Numbered from the stretch's first letter, positions 17,167 to 26,477 are shown. The stretch is 64,000 nt of DNA from Lactiplantibacillus mudanjiangensis (GCF_005405385.1 NZ_BJDY01000006.1:1-64000), one strand, 5' to 3'. The notes: generated from the letters alone by a model not told the origin. A program made the numbers and translations.

Positions 17167-18090
17167 TTATTTAACATATTTTGCCAAAAAAGTTTTGACA
17201 TGCTGCTTATACGCCGCGTAATCATGCGTGATCGCCGTCGTATGGGCCGCACCTTTCACCAACCAAAGTTGCTTAGGCTGATGCGCATTGCGATACAGTT
17301 TTTTCGCCATTCTCGTCGGGACAAACTCATCCTTAGTGCCACTAATAATCATAATGGGCTGGTGATTTTTTTCAATTTGCGCCACCGCATCAGCTTCACC
17401 AAACGTATACCCAGCACGCAGTTTCGTTATCGCACTCGTTATGTCGACCAACGGAAACGCTGGTAAATGATAGAGCTGTTTGGCTTGATAACTGATGATG
17501 TCTTTGGCACTCGTGAAGGGACTATCCACAACATACGCTTTAATTTGTGGCAGCTGTTTTTCCCCACTAGCCATCGTCATCCCAGCCGCGCCCATACTAA
17601 TCCCACTCATCACAATTTGGGTCGTCTTCGTCTTTTTGACCACGGTTTTGGCCCATTGCAAATCATCACGGCGTTCTAACCAGCCATACCCGATCGCGGA
17701 ACCTTGACTAGCTCCGGCTGCCCGCGCATCAGGAACCAGTACGTTGTAGCCTAATTCATGATACATGCCGGCCCAAGCCCCCATTAACGATTTGTTACCC
17801 GCAAAACCATGCGCTAATACCACTGTTTTAGTGGCCCCTTTTTTCGGGATATACCAAGCAACTAATTTTAAATGATCGTGAGATTCTATCTGCCACGTCT
17901 GTTTCTTAACATGTGCATACCAATATTTTTCACGATATACCGGACTCTTTTTCGACAGTTTGGTGCTTTGGGTAATGAACGCTTTATCCCCACGTGCAAT
18001 CGCCACGTGGTAGAAATAGGCGCCGGCCCCAATCAAGCCACCACCAATTATTAAAATCAACACGCCGAGCGTGATTAACCATTTTTTCAT
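17167..18090 (-). CDS. Membrane-anchored alpha/beta hydrolase
   Basis: 307 residues. An N-terminal hydrophobic segment (LITLGVLILIIGGGLIGAGAYFY) without an obvious cleavage site suggests a signal anchor with the enzyme outside the membrane. VVLAHGFAGNKSLMG is the oxyanion-hole HG motif, GISMGAAG is the nucleophile elbow (Ser), ISGTKDEFVP carries the acidic residue and AAHTTA the final His. All are in family order for an S33/esterase-like hydrolase. The substrate is unknown. It is monocistronic with a strong terminator; GGCGG lies upstream of the ATG. Confidence 0.85.
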   Translation of the reverse strand: MKKWLITLGVLILIIGGGLIGAGAYFYHVAIARGDKAFITQSTKLSKKSPVYREKYWYAHVKKQTWQIESHDHLKLVAWYIPKKGATKTVVLAHGFAGNKSLMGAWAGMYHELGYNVLVPDARAAGASQGSAIGYGWLERRDDLQWAKTVVKKTKTTQIVMSGISMGAAGMTMASGEKQLPQIKAYVVDSPFTSAKDIISYQAKQLYHLPAFPLVDITSAITKLRAGYTFGEADAVAQIEKNHQPIMIISGTKDEFVPTRMAKKLYRNAHQPKQLWLVKGAAHTTAITHDYAAYKQHVKTFLAKYVK

Positions 18091-18195
18091 CGTTTGCCGC
18101 CAACCTTATGCCATTTATTGGTAGAAATATTGCCACTATCACTATGATAACGTTTATAATTAAAGATAACTAGCAAATATTTGGAGGGTTCGCCG

Positions 18196-19998
18196 ATGCA
18201 TTATTCTGAAACGTGGGACTTAGACAGTATTTTCCCCGGGGGCTTAGCTTCCCCGGCTTTAAAAAGTAAGTTAACCACTTTAAAACAACAACTACATGAT
18301 ACGCAAACCACCTTGACGAATTGGCGGGCCGAAGCCGATACGCCCGCTTTTGATTGGTTTCAACAATTAACTCAGGATTTACAACGCTTAGAGGCCGGAT
18401 TACTACAAAGCCAAGTGTTCGTGGTCGCGGTCCAGTCCGCTGATGCCAGCAACACTCAAGCTGGTGCCTTACTGAACCAACTCTATCAATTGGATAATCA
18501 GCGTGAAAACTTGATGACCCAATTCAAGAAAAAACTCGTGGCGTTACCCCAAGCAACTTTCGCTAAAATTGTCGAACAGCCGGAACTCAAACCGATTGCG
18601 TTTAACTTAACAGAAATGCGGAAGCAAGGCTTAGCGTTATTAGACGACCAAACCGAAGCCTTGATTAATAACTTGGCAATCGACGGTTTCCAAGGCTGGA
18701 GCGATCACTACGACACCTTAGTTAACCAGATTAAAGTGAGCTACACTGATGAACAAGGCACCAAACAAACCCTTTCTGCGGGACAAGCTCAAAACATGTT
18801 GGCCGCAGCGATGCCCAATCAGCAACGCACTGACTTAATGCACAACTGGGAACAAGCTTGGCAACAACAAGCTGCGCCGATGGCTGATACATTGAACCAT
18901 TTAGCTGGCTTCCGACTACAAGATTACAAGGCTCATGGAACCAGTGACTTCTTGCGGCGACCATTAGACTTGAATCGTTTAAGCAAAGATACCTTAACCA
19001 CCATGTATCAAGTCGTGGCTGACAGTCAATCGTTATTGTTGGACTACTTAAAACGCAAAGTCACTTTAATGGGCAAAACACAACTTGACTGGCAAGATGT
19101 TGAAGCCCCCCTCACCTTGAGTGATGCCCCACAAACCCAGACTTACGATCAAGCTGCCGACTTTGTCATCAGTAACTTCGCAGCCTTTAGTCCTAAAATG
19201 GCCAAACTCGCCAAATATGCGTTTGACCATCGCTGGATCGAAGCGGAAAATCGTCCCAACAAACGTCCCGGCGGTTACATGGAAAGTTTGCCCGAAACGA
19301 AAGAATCGCGGATCTTTATGACCTTTACCGGTTCGCCAAACGACACGGCTACTTTAGCTCATGAACTCGGTCATGCCTTTCATAGTGACGTCATTAAAGA
19401 CCTGCCACTCTGGCGACAAGACTATGCCATGAACGTGGCAGAAACCGCCTCAACTTTTGCCGAATTAATTGTCGCCGATGCCAACGTCAAAACGGCTAAA
19501 GACACGAAGACAAAGCTAGATTTGTTAGATGCAAAAATGCAAAATCCACTGGCAATGTTTTTAGACATTCGCGCCCGGTTCTTGTTTGAAACTAGCTTCT
19601 ATGAAGCAAGACAAGATCATATTGTGACGCCAACTGAATTGTCTGACTTGATGTTAAACGCGCAAAAGACCGCTTATGGCAATGCGTTAACGACTTATCA
19701 CCCGATGTTTTGGGCTAGCAAGCTCCATTTCTACATCGCTGATACGCCGTTTTACAACTTCCCATACACGTTTGGTTACTTATTCAGCCTCGGCATCTAC
19801 GCCCAAGCCAAGCAACAACCAGACTTCGAAGATCGTTACATCGCTTTATTACGCGATACGGCTAATATGTCCACCGAAAACTTAGCGAAGAAACATCTCG
19901 GTGTGGACTTAACCAAACCAGCCTTTTGGCAAGCTGGCGTTGCTTTGATTAAACGCGATATTGATGAATTTATGGCCCTCTCCGCGCCATTATTATAA
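18196..19998 (+). CDS. Oligoendopeptidase F-family zinc peptidase (M3)
   Basis: 600 residues from MHYSETWDLDSIF; GGAGGG lies upstream of this ATG. The zinc site LAHELGHAFH (HExxH at about residue 389) and the downstream glutamate helix (NVAETASTFAELIV) identify an M3B peptidase. Length and the YNFPYTFGYLFSLG C-terminal region agree with PepF. These cytoplasmic enzymes cut short peptides of about 7-17 residues and take part in peptide nutrition. The XRE gene starts 18 bases after the stop and may be co-transcribed. Confidence 0.92.
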   Translation: MHYSETWDLDSIFPGGLASPALKSKLTTLKQQLHDTQTTLTNWRAEADTPAFDWFQQLTQDLQRLEAGLLQSQVFVVAVQSADASNTQAGALLNQLYQLDNQRENLMTQFKKKLVALPQATFAKIVEQPELKPIAFNLTEMRKQGLALLDDQTEALINNLAIDGFQGWSDHYDTLVNQIKVSYTDEQGTKQTLSAGQAQNMLAAAMPNQQRTDLMHNWEQAWQQQAAPMADTLNHLAGFRLQDYKAHGTSDFLRRPLDLNRLSKDTLTTMYQVVADSQSLLLDYLKRKVTLMGKTQLDWQDVEAPLTLSDAPQTQTYDQAADFVISNFAAFSPKMAKLAKYAFDHRWIEAENRPNKRPGGYMESLPETKESRIFMTFTGSPNDTATLAHELGHAFHSDVIKDLPLWRQDYAMNVAETASTFAELIVADANVKTAKDTKTKLDLLDAKMQNPLAMFLDIRARFLFETSFYEARQDHIVTPTELSDLMLNAQKTAYGNALTTYHPMFWASKLHFYIADTPFYNFPYTFGYLFSLGIYAQAKQQPDFEDRYIALLRDTANMSTENLAKKHLGVDLTKPAFWQAGVALIKRDIDEFMALSAPLL

Positions 19999-20016
19999 TG
20001 AAATGGATGTGAGCAT

Positions 20017-20433
20017 ATGTTTCCAGAACGTTTACGAGCCCTTCGTCGTGGTCAAAAAATGACGCTCGGTGAACTCGCGACTGCTTTAAATAATCTCCCT
20101 GATGCTGATTTGACTAACCGTAAAAATACGGCCGCCCAAATTGGGAATTGGGAACGTAATTTACGGACGCCTTCTTATTTAGAAGTTCGTAAATTAGCTG
20201 AATTTTTCCACGTCACAACCGACTACTTATCGGGACGCGCTGACCAAGCTGAATACGACTTAGGTCGAATCTTCTTATCCGGTAAACCATTGACCTTTAA
20301 TCAAGAGTCGCTTTCCAGTGAAGATCGCTACGAACTCTTCCAACTGATGGACGGTTATTTACATGGCCGCCAATATCGAACAACTGATGACGCCGTTGGT
20401 CAAGAAGAACTTGACTTACATTTTGACAACTAG
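20017..20433 (+). CDS. XRE-family helix-turn-helix regulator
   Basis: 138 residues. The N-terminal 70 residues are a Cro/C1-type HTH (ERLRALRRGQKMTLGELATAL...IGNWERNLRTPSYLEVRKLAEFFHVTTDYLSG), with an unusual insertion (NNLPDADLTNRKNTAA) between helices 2 and 3. The C-terminal half is acidic and helical. GGATGTGAG precedes the ATG. It sits 18 bases after pepF and 9 bases before the methyltransferase gene, so all three are likely one transcript. The target is unknown. Confidence 0.85.
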   Translation: MFPERLRALRRGQKMTLGELATALNNLPDADLTNRKNTAAQIGNWERNLRTPSYLEVRKLAEFFHVTTDYLSGRADQAEYDLGRIFLSGKPLTFNQESLSSEDRYELFQLMDGYLHGRQYRTTDDAVGQEELDLHFDN

Positions 20434-20442
20434 GAGGTCTTC

Positions 20443-21300
20443 ATGCACCCAAAGAAATTAAAACAATTAAAAAAGCACTTAAAATCATCAACATCAGCTA
20501 AAACCAGTTACATTACTCAGATGCAACATTACCGAGAAGTCTTCAAGGACGATCCACAAATTTTGATCTTAATTAACAACGTTTTAGAAGCTGACCGTTT
20601 ACTAGCAGCAGGATTAGCACCACAGCCATTGCCGGTCTTACAAGTCCCCGATGACTTCCAAGATCAACTTTTTAAACGGATTAATGAACAATACGCCATG
20701 GGTGATCCTCGTGGTGATGCTGCTTGGAATACGTTATCGGCGGCGTTGCCAAAAGTCGATCAATTACTTCGCGACTTCCGTGATTACATCGAAGACCAAT
20801 ATGGCATGTGGGCCTACATTAGCGCCCCATTTCTAAAAGACCTCGCCGACAACCTCGGTAATGGTCCAGTCCTCGAAGTGATGGCGGGTAATGGTTATAT
20901 CTCTAAAGGCCTCAAACGCCTGCATCCAACGCAAACGGTGATCACCACTGATTCTAAAGCTTGGACGAAAGAAAACGGCAATCAAACCGGGAAACAACCG
21001 GTCACGGCGATTGAAACGTTAGATGCCGTCAATGCCTTTCAGAAGTACGCCGCTGACCTGGATTACGTCATCATGGCCTGGTCGCCAGATAAGTTAACGA
21101 TTGATTGGGACTTGCTTCAAGCAATGCGAGCTAGTGAGGTCGATGTGCCATTAATCTGCATTGGCGAAAAATACGGCGCGACCGGCTCCAAAGCCTTTTG
21201 GGATCACGCCGAGTATCAAGATGGTCCCCTCGTTGAAAAACTCAACGCGCACTACCGACCATTTGATCTCATTCATGATCAAGTTTATGTCATAAAATAA
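20443..21300 (+). CDS. SAM-dependent methyltransferase-like protein
   Basis: 285 residues. The first 110 residues are helical and charged. From about residue 140 a Rossmann methyltransferase core is visible: GPVLEVMAGNGYISKGL (SAM-binding motif I with E-x-M-x-G-x-G), VITTDSKAW (acidic residue of motif II) and DYVIMAWSPD (motif IV position). AGGAGG is ideally placed before the ATG. The substrate cannot be inferred. It is translationally close to the XRE regulator. Confidence 0.75.
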   Translation: MHPKKLKQLKKHLKSSTSAKTSYITQMQHYREVFKDDPQILILINNVLEADRLLAAGLAPQPLPVLQVPDDFQDQLFKRINEQYAMGDPRGDAAWNTLSAALPKVDQLLRDFRDYIEDQYGMWAYISAPFLKDLADNLGNGPVLEVMAGNGYISKGLKRLHPTQTVITTDSKAWTKENGNQTGKQPVTAIETLDAVNAFQKYAADLDYVIMAWSPDKLTIDWDLLQAMRASEVDVPLICIGEKYGATGSKAFWDHAEYQDGPLVEKLNAHYRPFDLIHDQVYVIK

Positions 21301-21307
21301 ACCTAAC

Positions 21308-21707
21308 TTGCCGCCTACCGTTCGCCCACATTGAGCCGGAACGCTATGGATAGACCGGCTAAGCCAAAGAACGGTCTTAGCCGTCGTTTTGAACCGCCAA
21401 ACCCGCGTTTCAAAAGCGCCAGACTCTAAGCGATAAAACCGCTAAGAGTCCCATGGCTGGGCTCAATGTGGACTCACTCTCGGCTATAATGGTTATTTAC
21501 GCAATGAGTACGTATAACCGAAGCCAGCCAGTGATGGCGCCCGCTGTGAAAACATCGTAAAGTCCGGATGGCTTTGCCGGACTTTACGATGTGGACGACT
21601 TAAGAGACTAGTGATTTTTGCTAGGCTCTTAAGCGAGGTTGAAGCCTGATTTTTAGGCTGAAACCGGTCCCCCAGCCGGCAGAATCATTGGCTGGCGAAG
21701 GTGGCCA
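21308..21707 (+). repeat. Intergenic structured repeat element, copy 4 (full)
   Basis: Full copy from TTGCCGCCTACCG to GCGAAGGTGGCCAA. This is the most divergent full copy, yet its stems remain paired. GGCTAAG (21357-21363) faces CTTAGCC (21376-21382). CTTAAGAG (21599-21606) faces CTCTTAAG (21626-21633). CATCGTAAAGTCCGG faces CCGGACTTTACGATG. No gene lies here. Confidence 0.85.
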
Positions 21708-21724
21708 ATTCAGAGCTATTAACT

Positions 21725-21767
21725 AAAATAACGCGTCTTCACATTAATTGTGAGGACGCGTTATTTT
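21725..21767. terminator. Bidirectional intrinsic terminator
   Basis: AAAATAACGCGTCTTCAC pairs with GTGAGGACGCGTTATTTT, with A/T runs at both sides. It ends the SdpI-like operon on the minus strand. Confidence 0.8.
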
Positions 21768-22355
21768 TTAAGCTAGTGGATCATGCTGATGGGCTAGATG
21801 ATAGGCGTAGCCAGTGGAGACGGCAATGACTATCGCTATAAATATCAAAATTGGTATCGGCGTTAGGTTGGCGTTTAAATAACTAAACCCAATCATCAAC
21901 CAGCCACTCGCAACTAATAACCAACCACCAAGTACATTGGTTTTATGCCAAATGATGGGCGACTGCAGTGTCCAAACGATACGAATGCCTAAGACATGAT
22001 TTGGCAACGTATCAACACATAAAACACCGACAACGCCAAATAACAAACCGACGATGACGGCCACCGTATTTTGCAAATGCCACACCCCTGGTAATAAAAT
22101 CGCTAACCAGCTGTAACTAAACCAGGCAATCGCCCAGTGACTTGCCACTTGCCAGGCTGACCACTGTAATACTGGCGCTAAAGCAAACGGCAACACTAAC
22201 GATAAACTATAAATCACCGTTATGGGTAATAGGATCGTTGGAGACACGATTAACTTAACCGATTGTGACAATGGCAACCACAGCCAGATTAATCCTAATA
22301 AATTGCAACCAGTTGCCCCTAACGCCCACCAACGTTGCTTTTCAACTGTTGACAT
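21768..22355 (-). CDS. SdpI-family membrane protein
   Basis: 195 residues with about six membrane helices. The segment LPNHVLGIRIVWTLQSPIIWHKTNVLGG is close to the conserved NxxxGIRTPWTLxSxxxWxxTHRLGG pattern of the SdpI immunity/signal-transduction family. B. subtilis SdpI protects against the SdpC toxin and sequesters the repressor SdpR. Here no SdpC-like gene or ArsR repressor is adjacent, so an immunity role is only suggested. The ATG at 22355 was preferred over the GTG at 22367 because of the upstream GGTGAG. It follows a second membrane-protein gene closely. Confidence 0.75.
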   Translation of the reverse strand: MSTVEKQRWWALGATGCNLLGLIWLWLPLSQSVKLIVSPTILLPITVIYSLSLVLPFALAPVLQWSAWQVASHWAIAWFSYSWLAILLPGVWHLQNTVAVIVGLLFGVVGVLCVDTLPNHVLGIRIVWTLQSPIIWHKTNVLGGWLLVASGWLMIGFSYLNANLTPIPILIFIAIVIAVSTGYAYHLAHQHDPLA

Positions 22356-22370
22356 TTTTCTCACCACTTT

Positions 22371-22655
22371 TCAATGATGTAGTCCTAAAATCATCATCAC
22401 GACTAGAACAACTACCATCATTCCAACTAGATAACCATAAAATAACCGATCAGCCCAAGTCACCCGTTTAATCCCCTGTACCGCTCGCGTCATACCTGAT
22501 ACAAAGAGCGCTAAAAATGCGTAACCAAAGAGACCAGCCATACTCAGACCAATCCAAGAATGTCCACTTGCCGGTTGTTGATCAATCAAATAGATACCCC
22601 ATAATAAACAGTCAAATAATCCAATCGTTGGTAAAATCGCTAGTCCTTTTCGCAT
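22371..22655 (-). CDS. Small membrane protein, function unknown
   Basis: 94 residues from MRKGLAILPTIG with three hydrophobic segments (about residues 6-22, 34-54, 70-92). There are no recognisable motifs. The stop lies about 16 bases upstream of the SdpI-like start, so the two probably form an operon and this protein may act with SdpI. A GTG at 22664 is an alternative start. Confidence 0.65.
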   Translation of the reverse strand: MRKGLAILPTIGLFDCLLWGIYLIDQQPASGHSWIGLSMAGLFGYAFLALFVSGMTRAVQGIKRVTWADRLFYGYLVGMMVVVLVVMMILGLHH

Positions 22656-22875
22656 ACACACCACACCCGTTTTACACAGATTATAGCCGTCTAAAAATCA
22701 TTACAACATTATAATGACTTCGGCTCACCTCTTTTAAAGCAAGCATACAGCAACAACCAGTAAACTAGCTCACCGCTATCTTGGTTAAGCAGCCTTACAT
22801 TAAAACGTCTTGATAAGTTTCTTACCGACAAACCGGCTATACTACCCTTAACCTTAATCGTGGAGGCTTGATGTT

Positions 22876-23307
22876 ATGCGCAACTTAATTAAACTTATCG
22901 GCATTTATCTAAGCGGCCTGCCAGTCTTCATCATCATCTTTTATTTCATGACGGCCACACCAACTGGTCAGTTGTCCCTCTCCTGGAATCTTGCCAATGG
23001 TTATTTGACCTTATCTTATCTGATTGCTTTCCCCATTTTACTTATGTGGTTGCCCAACTTACGCCGAGGTCATTTCACGATGAAATCCTTAGCCACGCGC
23101 TCAACCGAGCTCGGCTCACCTAGTCGTAATCAGGCGACTAACCCGATCGCGCCACCATCTAATCTGCAGTTACTCAATCAACAACATGATGATACGACCA
23201 ATTTTTTACTTTTCTTATTTGAACGTGGCATTTTATCGACGATTGCACTACCTGTGATTATCATTGTCGCTAGCTATAAAGGCGTCAAACACTGGCATAA
23301 AAAATGA
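22876..23307 (+). CDS. Small membrane protein, function unknown
   Basis: 143 residues. Two N-terminal membrane helices (LIKLIGIYLSGLPVFIIIFYF and LTLSYLIAFPILLMWL) are followed by a polar Ser/Asn/Gln-rich linker of about 55 residues and a third hydrophobic stretch (LSTIALPVIIIVASYKG) with a basic tail. GTGGAGG is upstream of the ATG. It is transcribed alone, divergent from the SdpI-like pair. No family recognised. Confidence 0.6.
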   Translation: MRNLIKLIGIYLSGLPVFIIIFYFMTATPTGQLSLSWNLANGYLTLSYLIAFPILLMWLPNLRRGHFTMKSLATRSTELGSPSRNQATNPIAPPSNLQLLNQQHDDTTNFLLFLFERGILSTIALPVIIIVASYKGVKHWHKK

Positions 23308-23408
23308 GCCCTTTACCTGAAAAACGTCAAGTAAAAGACTCATTCCTTATTTGGCTACTAAAAATCGAAACTTGTATTTGGCAATAATCATTAATCAAGA
23401 GTAAAACT

Positions 23409-23643
23409 ACTCTTGGTTAAACTGGTAACCACTAAATTGACCGACAATATAATCGGAGTCAGCCAGTGATGGCGCCGGCCGTGAAAACAGCGTTAGTCCG
23501 GATGATTTGTTCCGGACTTACGCTGTGGACGACTTTTGAGACTAGCGGTTTTGGCTAGGCACAAAAGCGAGGTGGAAGCCCGCACTTTGGGCTGAAGCCG
23601 GTCCCCACAGCCGGCAGAATCACTGGCTGGCGTAGGTGACCAA
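23409..23643 (+). repeat. Intergenic structured repeat element, copy 5 (right arm only)
   Basis: Only the right half of the element is present: GTCAGCCAGTGATGGCGCC through ATCACTGGCTGGCGTAGGTGACCAA. The closing stem, the CAGCGTTAGTCCGG/CCGGACTTACGCTG hairpin and the CTTTTGAG/CACAAAAG arm are kept. Everything to the left of the junction is unrelated sequence. Confidence 0.8.
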
Positions 23644-23697
23644 CTTAACACAACCAAAATACGACTTCTACTGCCATATTTATCTGTTAACTTTTAA

Positions 23698-24486
23698 TTA
23701 GCTATTTTTTACATGTGTTTGTAAAAAGGTAACTGCGGCAGCGTGCATCTTGTGTGGCACATGATGAACCCCACCTTCAGCGCGTTTAAAGATAGTCGCG
23801 GACAACGCTGGCGTTGCGGCAAACTGTTCTTTAAAGGCTTGCACATACTTATATGGCACCATCGTATCAGCGGTCCCATTAAAGAAGAACATTGGCCGAC
23901 CCGCCAAACGTTCTGGATGCAACGACAAGTCAATGGGATCTAGTTGCGCATACGTCTTCGTTAAAAGGTCAGCCGGTAATTTGGCTTGCCATTCAGCAGG
24001 TAATTGCGCCACTTGATCTTTGGCAAAAGCCACCGGTGCTGGTGAACCGATTAAGGAAACACCGGCTTTAATGTCCGGTTGTGTTGCCATAATTGCCGAT
24101 GCCGTGATACCACCCATCGAGGTTCCCATCACGCCTAAGCGATCAGGGTCAGTAATCCCTTGATTGACTAACGCCTCCACCAATCGTGGAAACTCAGCAA
24201 CGGAATGACCGACAATATTCCAGAATTGTTCTGGATGATGGGCTAGATTCGTGCCATCATTGCGACTACCATGTAAGTACGCCGTTGGTAAAATCACTCG
24301 GAAGCCAGCTCGAACCAAGTCATAGCTCGCCACTAGTTCGCTGGACGTGGGCGTCGTCCAGCCATGATAATCGATAATGGTGGGGAGTTTGGTTTGCGCT
24401 TGACTAGCCGCAAACACGTGTAATACAGGTAAATCGTCGAGCTTCGTTGCGCGCACGATTACATCTTCAAAAATTGTTGTTGTCAT
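23698..24486 (-). CDS. Alpha/beta hydrolase (acyl-peptide-hydrolase-like esterase)
   Basis: 262 residues from MTTTIFEDVIVRATKL. IIDYHGWTTPTSS holds the oxyanion HG, GVMGTSMGGITAS is the GxSxG elbow with the nucleophile Ser, FNGTADTMVP carries the catalytic Asp and VHHVPHKM the His. LHGSRNDGTNLAHHPEQFWN resembles the lid of YitV-type hydrolases. No signal peptide, so it is cytoplasmic. The start was chosen for a GGTGAT-type site; upstream in-frame Mets are less likely. The substrate is unknown. Confidence 0.82.
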   Translation of the reverse strand: MTTTIFEDVIVRATKLDDLPVLHVFAASQAQTKLPTIIDYHGWTTPTSSELVASYDLVRAGFRVILPTAYLHGSRNDGTNLAHHPEQFWNIVGHSVAEFPRLVEALVNQGITDPDRLGVMGTSMGGITASAIMATQPDIKAGVSLIGSPAPVAFAKDQVAQLPAEWQAKLPADLLTKTYAQLDPIDLSLHPERLAGRPMFFFNGTADTMVPYKYVQAFKEQFAATPALSATIFKRAEGGVHHVPHKMHAAAVTFLQTHVKNS

Positions 24487-24551
24487 CTTTATCACCATTT
24501 CTTTGCCAGGATTAATAATTTCCAGTGTAGCAAACAATCCATCTCAAACCA

Positions 24552-24592
24552 ATAAAAAAGCGTTAGTGGCCTCGTTTGACCGCTAACGCTAA
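24552..24592 (-). terminator. Intrinsic terminator after the thioredoxin gene
   Basis: On the minus strand AGCGTTAGCGG pairs with CCACTAACGCT, followed by TTTTTT. Confidence 0.8.
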
Positions 24593-24595
24593 TCT

Positions 24596-24916
24596 TTACT
24601 TTTCTAACGTATCTAAGAAATCTTCAACTTGTTTTTGCGTCTTGCGGAACTTATCCACATAACGACCAGTTTCCTCACCATCGGTAATCCCAACGAAACT
24701 AGGAATTCCCATCACACCCATGTCTTGGGCGATTTCGATGTTGGCGTCACGATCAACGGTAATCCAATCATATTGGTCGTATTTCTTTTCAATTTCTGGC
24801 ATCACTGGCTTGATAAAGGCGCAATCTGGGCACCAGTCCGCTGTGAAGAATAACATGTGTTTCCCTGTTTTGATGCGATCGCGAATTTCGGCATCGCTTA
24901 AAGTTGCTGTTGCCAT
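24596..24916 (-). CDS. Thioredoxin-family protein with WCPDC active site
   Basis: 106 residues. The dithiol motif FTADWCPDCAFIKP and the cis-proline loop GIPSFVG define a thioredoxin fold. The CPDC centre differs from the classic CGPC, so its redox potential and partner may be specialised. No signal peptide, so it acts in the cytoplasm. GGAGG at good spacing sets the start. It lies downstream of the Cys/Met lyase gene on the same strand and may be read through from it. Confidence 0.88.
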   Translation of the reverse strand: MATATLSDAEIRDRIKTGKHMLFFTADWCPDCAFIKPVMPEIEKKYDQYDWITVDRDANIEIAQDMGVMGIPSFVGITDGEETGRYVDKFRKTQKQVEDFLDTLEK

Positions 24917-24997
24917 TTCAAAACCTCCAAAAATTGTGTTTGTCTCTTTCAATAAACCAAGTTTACCACATACCAAAAGTAAGTAAAGTGTTTTGTT

Positions 24998-26122
24998 TTA
25001 CTTGACCGCCGCCGCTAATGCCTGGGCTAAGTCCGCTTGTAAATCCGCAACATTTTCTAGACCAGTTGATAACCGAATCAAGTTTGGCGTGATGCCTTTA
25101 GCTTGCCGAGCTTCCTCGGTTAAATCCGCATGGGTCTGAACCGCCGGCACCGTCACCAAGCTTTCCGCCCCACCTAAACTCTCCGCAAATGAAATCACTT
25201 TAAGGGCTCGCAAAAATTGATCGACATCAACGTTTTCAGCTAAATAAAAACTAATCATCCCGCCTCGTCCTGGATACAGCACTTTATCCACATGTGGATC
25301 TTGACCTAACGTTTTAACCAACGTTTGTGCATTAGCTTCATGTTGATGAATCCGTAATGGCAACGTTTTTAAACTACGCAGTAATAACCAAGCATCAAAC
25401 GGATCAAGCACCGCCCCAGTTGTCACTAAGTTAAATTCCAAGGCATCCGCATCAGCTTGGTGTTTCGCTACGACGGCCCCGGCTAACACGTCGTTATGGC
25501 CAGCTAAGTATTTAGTCGCCGAATGCACGACAATATCCGCACCTAAGTCTAACGGTTTTTGAATAAGTGGCGTGTAAAATGTGTTATCCACAATTAACTT
25601 AATGCCCTGGGCTTGGGTGGTTTTCGCCGTCGCTGCAATGTCGATGACTTTCATCGTCGGGTTGGATGGCGTTTCTAGCCATAACGCCACGGTTTGATCA
25701 TCAATCAATTGGGCTAACGCGGCCTGATCTTGCCCATCCCACACCGCAAATTCCAAGTGATAATGATCGTGCAATAAATCAAAGAATCGATATGACCCAC
25801 CGTAAAGATCATCGGATACAATAATCCGATCACCACTGTGAAATAACGTGAAAACTAGTTGGATCGCCGCCATGCCAGACGTCAATGCAAAGGCCGCAAC
25901 ACCATGTTCTAACTGCGCTAATGTTTGTTCCAAAATACATCGTGTCGGTTGCGCTTCTCGTGGGTAATCAAAGCCCGTCGATTGGCCTAAGCCAGCATGG
26001 CGATACGCGGTGGATAAATAGATTGGCGCTGAAATCGCACCAGTCTTATCATCATCGGTTCGGTTCCCCGCTTGTGCGAGTAAGGTTTCAATATGTAATT
26101 GGTCAGTAGTCGATTTTGTCAT
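24998..26122 (-). CDS. PLP-dependent Cys/Met metabolism enzyme (cystathionine lyase/synthase family)
   Basis: 374 residues of the trans-sulfuration enzyme family, which interconverts cystathionine, cysteine and homocysteine or degrades methionine-type substrates. The PLP lysine lies in [17 protein letters not shown]. The [14 protein letters not shown] phosphate-binding segment, [14 protein letters not shown] and VDNTFYTP are diagnostic. Beta-lyase, gamma-lyase and gamma-synthase cannot be separated by eye. Control by an upstream T-box supports a role in amino-acid supply. The substrate range is uncertain. Confidence 0.85.
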   Translation of the reverse strand: MTKSTTDQLHIETLLAQAGNRTDDDKTGAISAPIYLSTAYRHAGLGQSTGFDYPREAQPTRCILEQTLAQLEHGVAAFALTSGMAAIQLVFTLFHSGDRIIVSDDLYGGSYRFFDLLHDHYHLEFAVWDGQDQAALAQLIDDQTVALWLETPSNPTMKVIDIAATAKTTQAQGIKLIVDNTFYTPLIQKPLDLGADIVVHSATKYLAGHNDVLAGAVVAKHQADADALEFNLVTTGAVLDPFDAWLLLRSLKTLPLRIHQHEANAQTLVKTLGQDPHVDKVLYPGRGGMISFYLAENVDVDQFLRALKVISFAESLGGAESLVTVPAVQTHADLTEEARQAKGITPNLIRLSTGLENVADLQADLAQALAAAVK

Positions 26123-26149
26123 GATTAAGTCCTCTTTCTCTGATTAGTT

Positions 26150-26440
26150 GTTGACACAAAAAAGCGCCCCGAATCCTAGCTTGCACTAAGATTCGGGGCG
26201 CATCAGCGCGGTACCACCCGAGTTTGATAATTGGTCACCCAATTAAACTCATCAAGTTGCCATCACAACTCGCTGGGGTATCGGCCAGTGCCGCTAGCAC
26301 AGCGTTTAACCACCGTGACTAGGCATTCCGAGCTCATTTTCATTACCTGCGACAATACCGGTTTTCAATTCATCCGGCTCCCTGTGATTGCTTCTAGTAA
26401 TTACTCTACTCATCAACATGTAATTTTAATTATATTCTCA
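26150..26440 (-). promoter_or_regulatory. T-box riboswitch leader of the Cys/Met enzyme gene
   Basis: On the minus strand the T-box consensus GGGTGGTACCGCG is at 26219-26207. Directly after it comes a terminator pairing GCGCCCCGAATC with GATTCGGGGCGC (26201-26164) and a T-run. About 200 bases of Stem I and linker sequence lie upstream, with a TATAAT near the start. The specifier region contains GGAATGCC, in which AUG (Met) and UGC (Cys) overlap, so the tRNA specificity is either methionine or cysteine; I cannot settle it by eye. Confidence 0.88.
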
Positions 26441-26477
26441 TCTTACGCTAATTATCGAAGACACGTCAAGGACAAAT

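Noticed and set aside
18133-18163. TTGCCA-N19-TATAAT before pepF as another MerR-type promoter
   Set aside because: The 19-base spacing is there but the spacer has no dyad, so MerR control is not supported.
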